From Plakobranchus ocellatus (Eukaryota > Mollusca > Gastropoda > Plakobranchidae), in NCBI GenBank assembly GCA_019648995.1, contig BLXT01003184.1, forward strand, positions 252,786 through 294,294: a DNA stretch of 41,509 bases, read 5' to 3'. Each line of letters opens with the position of its first letter. Position 1 is the first letter of the stretch. The notes below the pieces were generated by a model, which did not search any database, was not told where the DNA came from, and worked only from the letters and a program-made list of their open reading frames with translations. Positions 33,201 through 40,064 of this stretch are shown piece after piece. A program made the translations under genes and the position numbers.

Positions 33201-36200
33201 CTTTGAAATAATGGACTCTTATTTTCAAGCAAAGGTTTACATGAAGTTTGTGTAACTTGTGTAGTCAGATGTAGGCCCAAATGTACAGGGTTGAAATTAG
33301 GGTGAAGTGAGCTCTTACTCTAATTAGAATTTTAAGATTAAAAACAATTTTTTTTCACCATGGTAAATTTGATCTTCAAATAGATGCATATTTTAGAAGA
33401 TTCCTGGATTTATTTTATCTTTTATAAAAAAAAAGATAGAATATATCTATCTTATTCAAATGTTTGTGAAACAACTAGAATAAAAAAAAAAAAAAAGCTG
33501 TGCAAAAAAAAAAAAATCAGTGTAAATCTTAGTCTCTTATGATATTACTGAAGTTTTACCAAGATCAACACTTCTTGCAATTCTAGATGTGGATCAAGCT
33601 TATCTTAGTGTTTAAATGAACTCATTCAAGTCACCTTACTTACATTGTGTTATTGATTTTTAAAAAGAATTTGTGGTATAAATTTTTTTGGGCATTATCT
33701 ATTCTAGCTTTATTAAATAATTAGTTCCTCTCCTTCATATCTTTATTTTCCCTTCTCATTATCCAGATTCCTCAAGAATTTGCAGTACCTTGGTGCTGGG
33801 GAAAACAACCTTACTTCACTTCCAAATGAAATAGGTAAATTGCTCTTTTTTTTAAAATGTGAAATCATTTGAGGTAAAAATGACCATTTATAAAATGTGG
33901 GGAGAAATTCAGAAAATTTTAGAGTAAAATGTTAAGAATTGAAAAAGCTAGTAATGCAAAATAAATTTTATGTAGCTGTCCTCTAAAAATATATAATTAA
34001 AAAATTTGTCTCGGGAAAAATGTGTGCCTTTTTTTTAAACGTTAAACTTAAAAAAAAAAGTAAGATTCTAATGCCCCCTAATAACAATTTTTTGTTGTCT
34101 TGATACTGATGCTTTAATATTCAAGATGGCAGCACTACCATCACAAAATCATAATAAAGAATTTTGTTCAGTACTTTTCTTCTTTCCTTAACTTTACCAT
34201 GGCGAATTTTCAATGTAGGAAGTACTTTTTTTGAACATTATGATAAAAAATCTTTGAATATACAAAACCTGCTCTATTTCTATGCAAAGAATAAGTTTGG
34301 GTTTATTTTTCAAATTTTTCACCATAGCAATACTAATAATTGTAGAGAAAGGAATGGTTCCTGACAAATGTCTCCAAAAAATCTAGGTACTTGACTTGTC
34401 CGCTCTTTATCAATTTTATGTAAATCGTCATGGTGCTGCCAATATTGCTTAACTCATTTTTGGCGTAATGGAGAAAATCGAGTTTAAGTGATTTTAAAAG
34501 CCAATATAAAACCTATAATGCAGAATTAGAAATTATTAATTATAAAAAATTGGCCCGGCACTTTAATTTTTTTCTTATATCGATGATATGTTATGTAGTA
34601 ATGTATCTAAAAAAGGTATCATTCGATTTTTGCCTAAGTCAGACTTAGGCAGTATTGGCAGCACCATGACGAGATGTTATATCATACCCCATAGGAATAC
34701 AAAATTTTTCTTAAGGTCTTGATAGTATATTATCAAAGCAAGCCCCTAAAACCTTAATTAAAAAAACAAAAATTTTTTTTTTTTTAAAGAGAAGTCTAAT
34801 AATATTATTGCAATATTGTGTAGAAGCAATGAGCCAGTGTCCAAAATAGCAAAGTACAACTTATAACATTTTATTTTGACTTATAACATCTTATCTAGCT
34901 TTTAACATGATATTATTGATCAGGCAGACCTGCCAACTTTCTGTTTTCGCTGGGAAAAATCGCGGTGAACACCTATTGATTCCTTTTTTTCGGGCTGGCC
35001 TGCTAAAATCCTGTTCAGTTGTCCTGATGTATGATGAAAAGGAAAATAATTATCTCGTTTTATCCTTTCCATCCATCTGATATCAATAGATGTGTTCTCT
35101 TTATTTATTTAAATAACATTGAACATTTTTAAATTACTATTAGTATAACCCAAGCATCAAATTTGCGGTCCCTAACAATTATTCAACAATCTGTGTAAAG
35201 AGACAGAGTAACTTATGTTGATATGACATGGTGTTACATTCAGTCATACCAACAGTTTGCTTTGGGCGTAATTCATCCAGCTAATGGGGAAAATTTTACA
35301 CTTTAGGTCTATAATTAAGCGCTTGTGCTTTGGTTTCATTTTGTGGGGTTTTCTTTCCATTCACATAATACAAAAAATGGGGTATCGATGGAAAGTTGAT
35401 TTTCGATTTTTTAAAACTGTGTGCAAAATAGAGCGGTGTAGTTTCTTTGATCCTATACCAGGTTTGCAAAAATGTTCCTGGATCAAATAAATCATCTAGA
35501 TCTATTCCGAATTTTTTTTTTTNNGGGGGGGGGTTCTGTAACTTGGCGCTGGTGGTAAGGTAACCAAGAATCAAGGCTGCACCAACTTAATTATATATTA
35601 ATTCACAGTCATGACAGCTAAAAAAATCCTTTTGCCCCACCCCCCAAATAAATTGATAATTTATCAAACAAGAGCTCAGAAGCATGAAACATTTGCATCT
35701 TCCACGGATAGACAAACACGTAAGCTATGATAATAATTTTAAAGTCAGCATAGTGCAAGATGCAATAAGCCTAGAGTGATAACTAGCCTACCATGTCGGC
35801 AATAGATCAAAGAAATCAAAGGTTGATTTTTGGGAGTTGCAGCCCGATCTTCAAGTCACCCCACATCAAAGTATTTTGAGATGCCGATTATGTCTAATTT
35901 TAACTCTACATGAATGATGATGTGCATACAAACTGCCCGACATTTACAAAAAACTAATTCAATACCGCATTTTTCATAATACACATATCTTAATTCTTAT
36001 AAATAATAGCTAAGATGTTTTGTTCTTGATCTACTTCGACTTTGTCAGTACGATGATAGAATTTTGCCCTAAAAAGTACGATTTTGCATTTTGTTCCAGT
36101 AAAATGGACCTCTTTTTTTAACAAAAATCCAACAAGCTGGTTTCGTTAATGTATTGGCATAATTGGATATATCTATAAAAAAGAACTTAATTGTTACGAT

Positions 36201-38919
36201 AGGCCAGGTATGATAATGTTCGAAATTGTGTCGCCAGCGATTTTGTTTTCATTACTTGCACACCCCTAGCATAAGTTCAAATCCGATTTCCGTTTTCCGT
36301 TTTTCCTTCTTTGAACAAAGTGCTTTTCTTTAGTGGTGGGTCCTAATCTTTACAAATCTTTGTAAAAGTTTTTCGTGTGGTATTTTAGGCATGAGTTGTT
36401 TTTGTAGACTTGCAAATACGCCTTTTTAGTGAAGTTTAGGGATGGATAAATTGAGATGACTAATGGGGCCTTGGACCCCCAACCGCAAATCTGAGTCTAT
36501 TTTGGGTTTTGAAATGTTGGCAGCTATGAATTATTGCTGTCTATTTATATCATTGCCTGTTTCTACCTGTGCTTCACACCTGTGTCCTGACAGGAGCCCT
36601 GGATGCTCTTGACTCACTTTACATCAACGATAATCAGGAACTGCACAGCCTGCCAAGTGAACTGGCATTCTGCTCCAATCTGCAAATTATGTCGATAGAC
36701 AACTGTCCATTGAGTCAAATTCCTGCAGACATTGTAGCCAGAGGTCCATCCTTAGTTATACAGGTAAGACTGCAATATACTAAAAACAAATTTGGCACAC
36801 TCGTAGAAAGTTGTTTTTTTTTCCTTTTAGAATACAAGAGAAACATTCTTTCGGAAAATAAGGAAAGTTATTTTCTGGTGAGTATGCTGATGGGTTGATG
36901 AGATCTGGGATTTGACCTGTTCACTGTGCTGCGGGCATATAAGCTAATTTTGCCCCTACAAAGCCTTGTTGAATAGCTTTCTTTACTAAGTTTGAGGCAT
37001 ATTAGTTCTTAACATCTCATAATCTTCATCAAAATCTCAAATTGTGGTGCTCAAGTGACGATTGTGTATGCTAGTGAAGTCCATTATATGATCTCAGCTC
37101 TGTTCTAATGAACCATCTAGCATATAAGCCAGACTTCAAGCAAAAATGACTCAAAACGTGTGAGAGGCTCACTGTCAACTGTGATGGTCATAGAAAATTT
37201 CTTCAATACAGATTTAGATGCAAGTTTTTATTAAAAAAAAATTTTCTTTTTTAAGGAAAATGCAGTTGCATCCTTTTATTGATTTCTGCCATATTAACAG
37301 ACAGAAAAATCCAAGAGTGGTGAAAAAGGATGGGCATATAGGTTAGCCATCACCTCACCAAAGATAATGGCCCAGAATGGTTTGCTTGAAGAGGCTATTT
37401 ACATTGCCAATTGGTAAATAGGCTGCTTGTGCTATCATGGGACAGTTGGTAACAGTAAGGATATTAAAATGTAGGAAAAATGTCAGGGAGTCGGAGAAAA
37501 GTGGTTGTGTGGAGAGGTAGTCAGGAGGGCAAGTTCGACAATATAGTACTAGGTCTATGTTTGGCTCTGAAATTGTTAATGTAGTCCTTATTCTCACCCA
37601 TATCACCACAACCGCTAGTTGCAGTAGCACATCCATTTTCCCAACTAGGTCAGAAAGTCTAAAAATACTGATAAACTCTTTCACTATCTTAGCAATTCGC
37701 TTCATAGTCTCACTACATAAGAAACAAGGCTGTCAATAATCTGAGCGACGGTAAATAAAATGGATTTAACCTTTTATTCCTCATCACAAGATTGCTTCAT
37801 CTAAAAAAAAAATAATAAAAATCTATCCCAGGAAACCCTCAAAAAGCCTAGAGGTTTGCAAGCTAATTTTGTCATTAACACCGTGATAGATGGCGACTTG
37901 TTAATTATTATTTTTAGTTCATAACAAAGGCAGTCTCCCCCTAACCCTGTCCTGGTTCAACAGTAGTATTTGTGATTTTACTTGAATTATATATTGTTAA
38001 AAGAATGCAATGCAGCAAAAGAAGAATGGATTGATCAATAATATCAGGAAATGGAGCAAAGACTAAATATAGACATTAAATTCATGCATGCCATAATGAA
38101 CAGTGATAGAAAAATCAAATGCAGTAGCCCTGGTTGCATCATATCAAAAGGTAGAACAATGTTAATGGAAAATAGGGAAATACTAAGCAGATGGACAGAA
38201 TATTATGTTGATCTTTTCAAAGATGATAGGTGTGAAAAACCTGAATTAAGGAAAAGCTTATAGGGTTCAACTTTCCTTAAAGAAGAGGTAAAGGCAGCGA
38301 TAAAGAAAATAAAAAATGGAAAACCCATAGAACTACATACCATTAGAAGAAATAATCACAGCATGGGATTACATACAAATAGGTCTGACAACAAAACTTC
38401 TTTATGCAATATTGACAGTATTACAATTCTAGAAGATCTTTGTAAATCTGTTTTTATAGTATTGCCTTAAACAGGAACAGCAGAATGTGTTCTTCATAGA
38501 GCGATCAGTTTAATAAGCCATTTTGCAAAACTTCTGTCACTTATTCGGTGCATAGAATGCGCAAGAGTCTAAGATCAGATATATATGCAGGACAGTTTGG
38601 CTTTATGCCTGATAAAGGGACTGTAATTCAATATCATTTTGTCAGTGCTTATGGAAAAGTGCATAGAAATGCATAAAGACCTCCATCTCTGCTTCATTGA
38701 TTATTCTAAAACCTTTGACAAAGTAAAACATGAAGAGCTGTTTTGTATGTTATAAGAATTAGACATTGATGGGAAAGATCTGAGAGTACTTAGAAATTTA
38801 CAGTGAGAGCAAATTGCATCTTTAAGAATGTAAGAGAACACAGTGATTTCAAATCCATCAAAAGAGGTGTGAGGCAGGGATGTGAAATGCCCCCCATATC
38901 TTTTTAATATATATATATA

Positions 38920-38956
<37 letters not shown>

Positions 38957-40064
38957 AAAAATCTTAAGGAATCTTGATGATATTTAAGACTAAATGGTAA
39001 ATGGAGAAAATCTCAGGTAAGCAGATCATACAATTTTTAATAGCAGAATCTTAAAAAAATTTAGATGTTTTAGTTTTAGAGAGCGAAGGAATGGGCCTGT
39101 TTTTGAAAGTGAAAAAAAAAACCCAGAAAACATGGACATCTCAAAGAAATCCTTTAACCCCAAATGCAGTCTTCTTAGGAAAGGTGAAAAAATCAAACAA
39201 GTTACAAAAAACAAATATTTTGGCTGCCGTACCTGATATCAGGTGGTAAATACACACGTGAAATAAGTAAAAGAATAGCTATGGCTAAAGATAAATTCCA
39301 AAATATGAAACCATAAGGGTAACGAAAAGGTATTTGTTGTGTCAGTACTATTATATGGTAGTGAGTGTTGGACAATAAAAAAGCAAACAGAGAGAAAATT
39401 TGAATCAATAGAGATGTGGTTAATCAGAAGAGTGATGAGAATTTATCATGAGCGGAAAAAAGTCCCATGAATCGTTACCTAAAGAAACTAATCTTGAGCA
39501 ATCATTAATTAAAACCATGAGACGGAGGCAACTAAATTTTTTTTGGACATATGTGCTGACACAAGGCTCAGAAAACTTAGCAATCTCTTGAGAGATTGAA
39601 GGCAAACGTAGTAGAGGTAGACGGAGAATAACTTTTGTGAAAGCCTTAACTCATGGGCAATAGGTAATGATAGCAACAACTTTATAAGATTTACTGAAAG
39701 AAGTTTGAGTGGGGTGGGGTGTTTGTTTCAGACAAAGCACCTAAAGAAATAAACATATTGTCAGATTTCTAATCACCTTTTATCATTTTTTTATTTACTT
39801 TTGTCCGTAGGCTTAAGCGTGTGACAATGACCCCATTGTGAGAAACTTAATAGAAATAATGAGTAAATGCTGAATTTTCAAACTGTTTGTCATGAACTTT
39901 TTTCTTTCATAGATTCATTTTAATTGCTTATGCAATAAATTCAAACTCGTATATTTTATGTGAAAACTGTTTTTATTGGTATTATGATTTAAGCCTCTTT
40001 ATGCTAATCTGACTTTCTTTTTTTCTCTTTCCAGTATCTGAAACTCCAGAGCCAGTATACATAG
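9014..40064 (+). CDS. SHOC2: SHOC2/Sur-8-like LRR scaffold protein, spliced gene
   Basis: SHOC2 is a cytosolic leucine-rich-repeat scaffold. With MRAS-GTP and the PP1 catalytic subunit it forms the phosphatase that removes the inhibitory N-terminal phosphoserine of RAF kinases and so promotes MAPK signalling (established for the human, fly and worm proteins). Fifteen exons with GT-AG borders join in frame to 590 residues; human SHOC2 has 582. The N-terminal ~120 residues are low-complexity and acidic/basic. They are followed by 20 LRRs with consensus LxxLxLxxNxLxxLP and a short tail. Diagnostic matches include [78 protein letters not shown] and MSIDNCPLS. The part between KADL (exon 2) and ISLLP (exon 3) is about 20 residues too short: the CREE...LDLS stretch at the start of LRR1 is missing. 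Both flanking borders are phase 0, so a phase 0-0 exon is expected in or near the N gap. The start at 9014 has a favourable ACC-ATG context, with an in-frame TGA upstream at 8945. Confidence 0.95.
9242..13025 (+). other. SHOC2 intron 1
   Basis: A 3.8-kb AT-rich intron from donor gtgaga to acceptor ttacag. Apart from the triplet-repeat hairpin at 10785-10983, a short run of reiterated attccaagggctt units at 10990-11080 and poly-A/T runs, nothing recognisable was found. Confidence 0.65.
10785..10983. repeat. Triplet microsatellite with inverted symmetry
   Basis: The left half is made of CTG/CTA triplets and the right half of TAG/CAG/TGT triplets, with the change-over near 10872-10890. The halves are largely complementary and could form a hairpin with an arm of about 80-90 bases. 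Long open readings through it (poly-Leu, poly-Val/Ala, poly-Thr/Ser) exist on both strands and are artefacts of the repeat. Confidence 0.9.
13026..13163 (+). CDS. SHOC2: SHOC2 exon B: linker before the LRR domain
   Basis: Acceptor cttacag, 138 nt (46 codons, phase 0-0), donor gtcagt. It reads [20 protein letters not shown], then a basic/Pro-containing stretch ending QRPSVKADL. The end aligns with the human segment just before the first LRR (NAEV followed by IKEL), which supports the assignment. A stronger-looking donor, cag-gtaaaa at 13078, would leave phase 1 and does not fit the next visible exon. It could be used only with an unseen compensating exon. Confidence 0.75.
15123..15468. other. 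Assembly gap of 346 N
   Basis: The left edge is a GA microsatellite (agagacagagacagagagag and onward from about 15091), a likely cause of the gap. A short SHOC2 exon probably lies inside. Confidence 0.95.
15691..16310 (+). repeat. Dispersed repeat R1, copy 1 (intron 2)
   Basis: Starts near gtgtgcatgtagc and ends near aaatctacatgatg. It shares with the other two copies, in order: a CCTCAG-ATTTA block, the block that in copies 2 and 3 reads aatctgatggtgga (diverged here), a T-rich stretch ahead of a GGATTGAC block, attccaagagaaagagaaa, and gatccatcaatc. It is non-coding and of unknown type. Confidence 0.7.
16779..17025. mobile_element. 247-bp MITE, copy 1 (intron 2)
   Basis: Terminal inverted repeats of 26 bp with one mismatch: the 5' end begins CGTCATGGTGCTGCCAATA and the 3' end is its complement. 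A perfect 19-bp palindrome (gcctaagtcagacttaggc, 16986-17004) sits just inside the 3' TIR. The sequence atat flanks both sides, a possible 4-bp target duplication. The element has no coding capacity. A second copy at 34426-34671 is about 97% identical, so the family moved recently relative to the other repeats here. Confidence 0.9.
17399..17614 (+). CDS. SHOC2: SHOC2 exon C: LRR1 (end) to LRR4
   Basis: Acceptor caccccag, 216 nt (72 codons, phase 0-0), donor gtcagt. It reads [33 protein letters not shown] and [13 protein letters not shown], very close to human SHOC2. The open frame extends upstream of the acceptor, but those residues are not SHOC2-like. The first LRR is incomplete, lacking the LxxLxLS part that precedes ISLLP. 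Confidence 0.97.
17830..18160 (+). repeat. Dispersed repeat R2, copy 1 (intron 3)
   Basis: Shares with 34925-35255, in order: acctgctaactttctgtttt, tgctaaaatcttgtt, attatctcgttttatccttt, a gatatc/aatatcgac block, aaagtaactt-like and atgccatggtg-like blocks. It is diverged and non-coding. Confidence 0.65.
18170..18575 (+). repeat. Dispersed repeat R1, copy 2 (intron 3)
   Basis: A shorter copy lacking roughly 200 bp of the middle. Conserved blocks are gcctcagacttaaagtgtgg, aatctgatggtggag, gattccaagaaatg, atgatccatcaatctc and aaatctacatgatg. Confidence 0.65.
20288..20383 (+). CDS. SHOC2: SHOC2 exon D: LRR4-LRR5
   Basis: Acceptor ttttcag, 96 nt (32 codons, phase 0-0), donor gtaagt. It reads [11 protein letters not shown] then [14 protein letters not shown]. 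The human counterpart carries TLYLRFNRI at this position. Confidence 0.96.
20384..21224 (+). other. SHOC2 intron 4
   Basis: An 841-bp AT-rich intron with a T22 run ending at 21023. No other feature was seen. Confidence 0.7.
21225..21345 (+). CDS. SHOC2: SHOC2 exon E: LRR6-LRR7
   Basis: Acceptor tcaacag, 121 nt, ends in phase 1 (gac a) before donor gtaagt. It reads [16 protein letters not shown], then [16 protein letters not shown]. The matching human segment contains LSIRENKI and LDVAHNQLEHLP. Confidence 0.96.
22525..23032 (+). pseudogene. Decayed RTE-like LINE fragment, left part
   Basis: Frame-shifted RT remnants include [19 protein letters not shown] near 22590-22640 and, near 22800, an [17 protein letters not shown] block (LF/GF and KTCRA in the shifted frame). 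They are followed by a VRQ-CVMSPDL block near 22975-23005 and a NLYSEI block up to the TTAA at 23029. The same stretch occurs in longer form at 38430-38970, giving a template that shows the right-hand continuation has been displaced to 23778. Confidence 0.8.
23029..23777 (+). mobile_element. 741-bp TTAA-duplicating insertion inside the LINE (piggyBac-like)
   Basis: TTAA at 23029-23032 and again at 23774-23777 bracket 741 bp. Removing the insert and one TTAA restores continuity with the second LINE copy, which reads aatcttaaggaatcttgatg at 38961-38980. The ends are CCTCACGGGCCTGAG on the left and GGGTTCAAAGGG on the right; inverted similarity is only a few bases (CCT/CCCT). TTAA duplication points to the piggyBac superfamily. 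The insert carries an acidic N-terminus-like reading but no transposase core, so it is internally deleted. Confidence 0.75.
23278..23592 (+). pseudogene. Acidic transposase N-terminus remnant inside the TTAA insertion
   Basis: Open from 23278 to the TAA at 23590 (104 codons), with no early ATG; an in-frame TAG precedes it at 23275. It reads [20 protein letters not shown], then many Asp/Glu/Ser with SRSR repeats, and ends [11 protein letters not shown] short LTxxEVxxxLxxSxSDEE start followed by an acidic stretch is typical of the N-terminal arm of piggyBac-type transposases. The SRSR and DLDLNLD parts are encoded by TAGATC-type repeats. The DDD catalytic domain is absent. Confidence 0.5.
23778..23830 (+). 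pseudogene. RTE-like LINE fragment, right part
   Basis: Resumes directly after the second TTAA with ggaatcttgatggcatttca, matching 38968 onward (reading [12 protein letters not shown]). Similarity fades within about 40-50 bp. Confidence 0.7.
25102..25373 (+). mobile_element. tRNA-derived SINE, copy A (+)
   Basis: The 5' end has internal RNA polymerase III promoter boxes: an A-box-like TGGCTCATCTG at 25112-25122 and a canonical B box GGTTCGATTCC at 25156-25166. A non-tRNA body follows (aaaagtaaaggtggcgagga, then aagcaatggcaaactatctc) and the copy ends in a T run near 25364-25373. No tRNA fold with a 3' acceptor partner was evident, so it is a SINE and not a tRNA gene. Confidence 0.85.
25400..25628 (-). 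mobile_element. tRNA-derived SINE, copy B (-), inverted to copy A
   Basis: On the minus strand it reads ggagcaacggctaagctggt, then a degenerate B box (GATTCGAATTT), then the shared body aaagtaaaggtggcaaggag and agcaatggcaaactagctc. Its 3' end faces that of copy A. The shared body (25232-25303 against 25457-25527) gives about 70 bp of near-complementary arms. Its 5' end lies 85 bp before exon F. Confidence 0.8.
25714..25822 (+). CDS. SHOC2: SHOC2 exon F: LRR8-LRR9
   Basis: 109 nt; starts in phase 1 (completing Ser) and ends in phase 2 (ag of Arg) before donor gtatgt. It reads [19 protein letters not shown] then [26 protein letters not shown] is identical to human SHOC2. Confidence 0.97.
25823..26228 (+). 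other. SHOC2 intron 6
   Basis: A 406-bp AT-rich intron with an A14 run near 26040. Nothing else was seen. Confidence 0.75.
26229..26322 (+). CDS. SHOC2: SHOC2 exon G: LRR9-LRR10
   Basis: Acceptor ttttcag, 94 nt, ends in phase 0 before donor gtgagt. It reads [14 protein letters not shown], then [15 protein letters not shown]. Confidence 0.96.
26323..27352 (+). other. SHOC2 intron 7
   Basis: A 1.0-kb AT-rich intron. A 13-bp perfect stem (26375-26387 with 26406-26418, 18-base loop) lies 52 bp after the donor. No other feature. Confidence 0.65.
27353..27457 (+). CDS. SHOC2: SHOC2 exon H: LRR11
   Basis: Acceptor ctattcag, 105 nt (35 codons, phase 0-0), donor gtaagt. It reads [20 protein letters not shown], then [13 protein letters not shown]. 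The GGPSQF motif is a signature of SHOC2. Confidence 0.97.
27458..28016 (+). other. SHOC2 intron 8
   Basis: A 559-bp AT-rich intron with no recognisable feature. Confidence 0.75.
28017..28131 (+). CDS. SHOC2: SHOC2 exon I: LRR12-LRR13
   Basis: Acceptor ttctgcag, 115 nt, ends in phase 1 (g of Asp) before donor gtaatt. It reads [20 protein letters not shown], then [16 protein letters not shown], nearly identical to human SHOC2. Confidence 0.97.
28132..29206 (+). other. SHOC2 intron 9
   Basis: A 1.1-kb T-rich intron. Around 28440-28545 a cccacccaaatt unit occurs twice in T-rich context. Nothing else was recognised. Confidence 0.7.
29207..29331 (+). CDS. SHOC2: SHOC2 exon J: LRR14-LRR15
   Basis: Acceptor attttag, 125 nt, ends in phase 0 before donor gtaagt. 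It reads [20 protein letters not shown], then [12 protein letters not shown]. Confidence 0.97.
29332..29646 (+). other. SHOC2 intron 10
   Basis: A 315-bp AT-rich intron with no feature seen. Confidence 0.75.
29647..29734 (+). CDS. SHOC2: SHOC2 exon K: LRR15-LRR16
   Basis: Acceptor ttaacag, 88 nt, ends in phase 1 (g of Gly) before donor gtaatc. It reads [20 protein letters not shown], then RLESLPQEI. Confidence 0.97.
29735..32179 (+). other. SHOC2 intron 11
   Basis: A 2.4-kb intron. The block at about 30160-31130 has visibly more CG dinucleotides than the flanking AT-rich sequence and may be an old insertion, but I saw no coding potential and no terminal repeats. The rest is AT-rich with poly-A/T runs. 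Confidence 0.5.
32180..32249 (+). CDS. SHOC2: SHOC2 exon L: LRR17
   Basis: Acceptor ttaacag, 70 nt, starts in phase 1 and ends in phase 2 (gg of Gly) before donor gtgagt. It reads [20 protein letters not shown] and then TI. It corresponds to about one 23-residue repeat. Confidence 0.96.
32250..33766 (+). other. SHOC2 intron 12
   Basis: A 1.5-kb intron dominated by R1 copy 3 (32610-33250), followed by poly-A-rich sequence near 33420-33515. Confidence 0.65.
32610..33250 (+). repeat. Dispersed repeat R1, copy 3 (intron 12)
   Basis: A full-length copy: gtgcatgtagcgcatact, cctcctcagatttagagagt, aatctgatggtgga, ggattgacccaatagat, aattccaagaaaaagagaaa and gatgatccgtcaatctggaa correspond in order to copy 1. 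Confidence 0.7.
33767..33834 (+). CDS. SHOC2: SHOC2 exon M: LRR18
   Basis: Acceptor tatccag, 68 nt, starts in phase 2 and ends in phase 1 (g of Gly) before donor gtaaat. It reads [20 protein letters not shown] and then EI. It spans one LRR. Confidence 0.96.
34426..34671. mobile_element. 246-bp MITE, copy 2 (intron 13)
   Basis: Same orientation and structure as 16779-17025, with five substitutions and one single-base deletion by eye. The 19-bp palindrome is at 34632-34650. The flanks (taaat on the left, agatg on the right) show no clear target duplication. Confidence 0.9.
34925..35255 (+). repeat. Dispersed repeat R2, copy 2 (intron 13)
   Basis: Shares ordered blocks with 17830-18160: acctgccaactttctgtttt, cctgctaaaatcctgtt, attatctcgttttatccttt, gagtaacttatgt and gacatggtgttaca. 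Confidence 0.65.
35511..35533. other. Poly-T / NN / poly-G assembly junction
   Basis: A T12 run meets two N (35523-35524), followed by nine G. This is the same configuration as 4762-4776, where a G run meets NN, and suggests a small scaffold gap or a homopolymer artefact. Confidence 0.85.
36594..36763 (+). CDS. SHOC2: SHOC2 exon N: LRR19-LRR20 and C-cap
   Basis: Acceptor cctgacag, 170 nt, ends in phase 0 before donor gtaaga. It reads [32 protein letters not shown], then [13 protein letters not shown]. The human end contains NPNLHSLPFELA, MSIENCPLS and GGPSFIIQ. Confidence 0.97.
38005..39770 (+). pseudogene. Decayed RTE-like LINE, EN-RT linker to C-terminus
   Basis: Reading fragments in the expected order: [10 protein letters not shown] and [13 protein letters not shown] (38051-38260, linker before RT), [14 protein letters not shown] (38285-38325), [14 protein letters not shown] (38480-38525), [11 protein letters not shown] (38590-38625), VRQGCEM (38870-38890), [14 protein letters not shown] (39345-39385), and [17 protein letters not shown] (39600-39645) near the C-terminus. 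Stops, frameshifts and a (TA)n expansion at 38908-38952 show it is inactive. It is the more complete sister of the 22.5-kb fragment. Confidence 0.85.
38908..38952. repeat. (TA)n microsatellite inside the LINE relic
   Basis: Two TA runs separated by ttttta. The sister LINE copy has only ctatatagtg at the equivalent site (about 23011-23020), so the repeat arose after insertion. Confidence 0.9.
40035..40064 (+). CDS. SHOC2: SHOC2 exon O: last 9 codons and stop
   Basis: Acceptor tttccag, then YLKLQSQYT and TAG at 40062-40064. The human tail begins FLKMQGPY, so the position and first residues agree. The tail here is three residues shorter. Confidence 0.93.
   Translation, partial: YLKLQSQYT

Larger units (their letters stand above)
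33835..36593 (+). other. SHOC2 intron 13
   Basis: A 2.8-kb intron holding MITE copy 2 (34426-34671), R2 copy 2 (34925-35255) and a T-run/NN/G-run junction at 35511-35533. The 35560-36580 stretch shows nothing recognisable. The flanking exons join in frame, so the NN junction does not break gene order. Confidence 0.65.
36764..40034 (+). other. SHOC2 intron 14
   Basis: A 3.3-kb intron. Nothing was recognised in 36764-38000; a 116-codon minus-strand reading at 37355-37705 matches no family I know. The RTE-like LINE relic occupies about 38005-39770. Confidence 0.65.

Noticed and set aside
37355-37705. 116-codon minus-strand reading in intron 14
   Set aside because: It has no recognisable domain, splice context or similarity to known families; length alone is weak evidence in this region.
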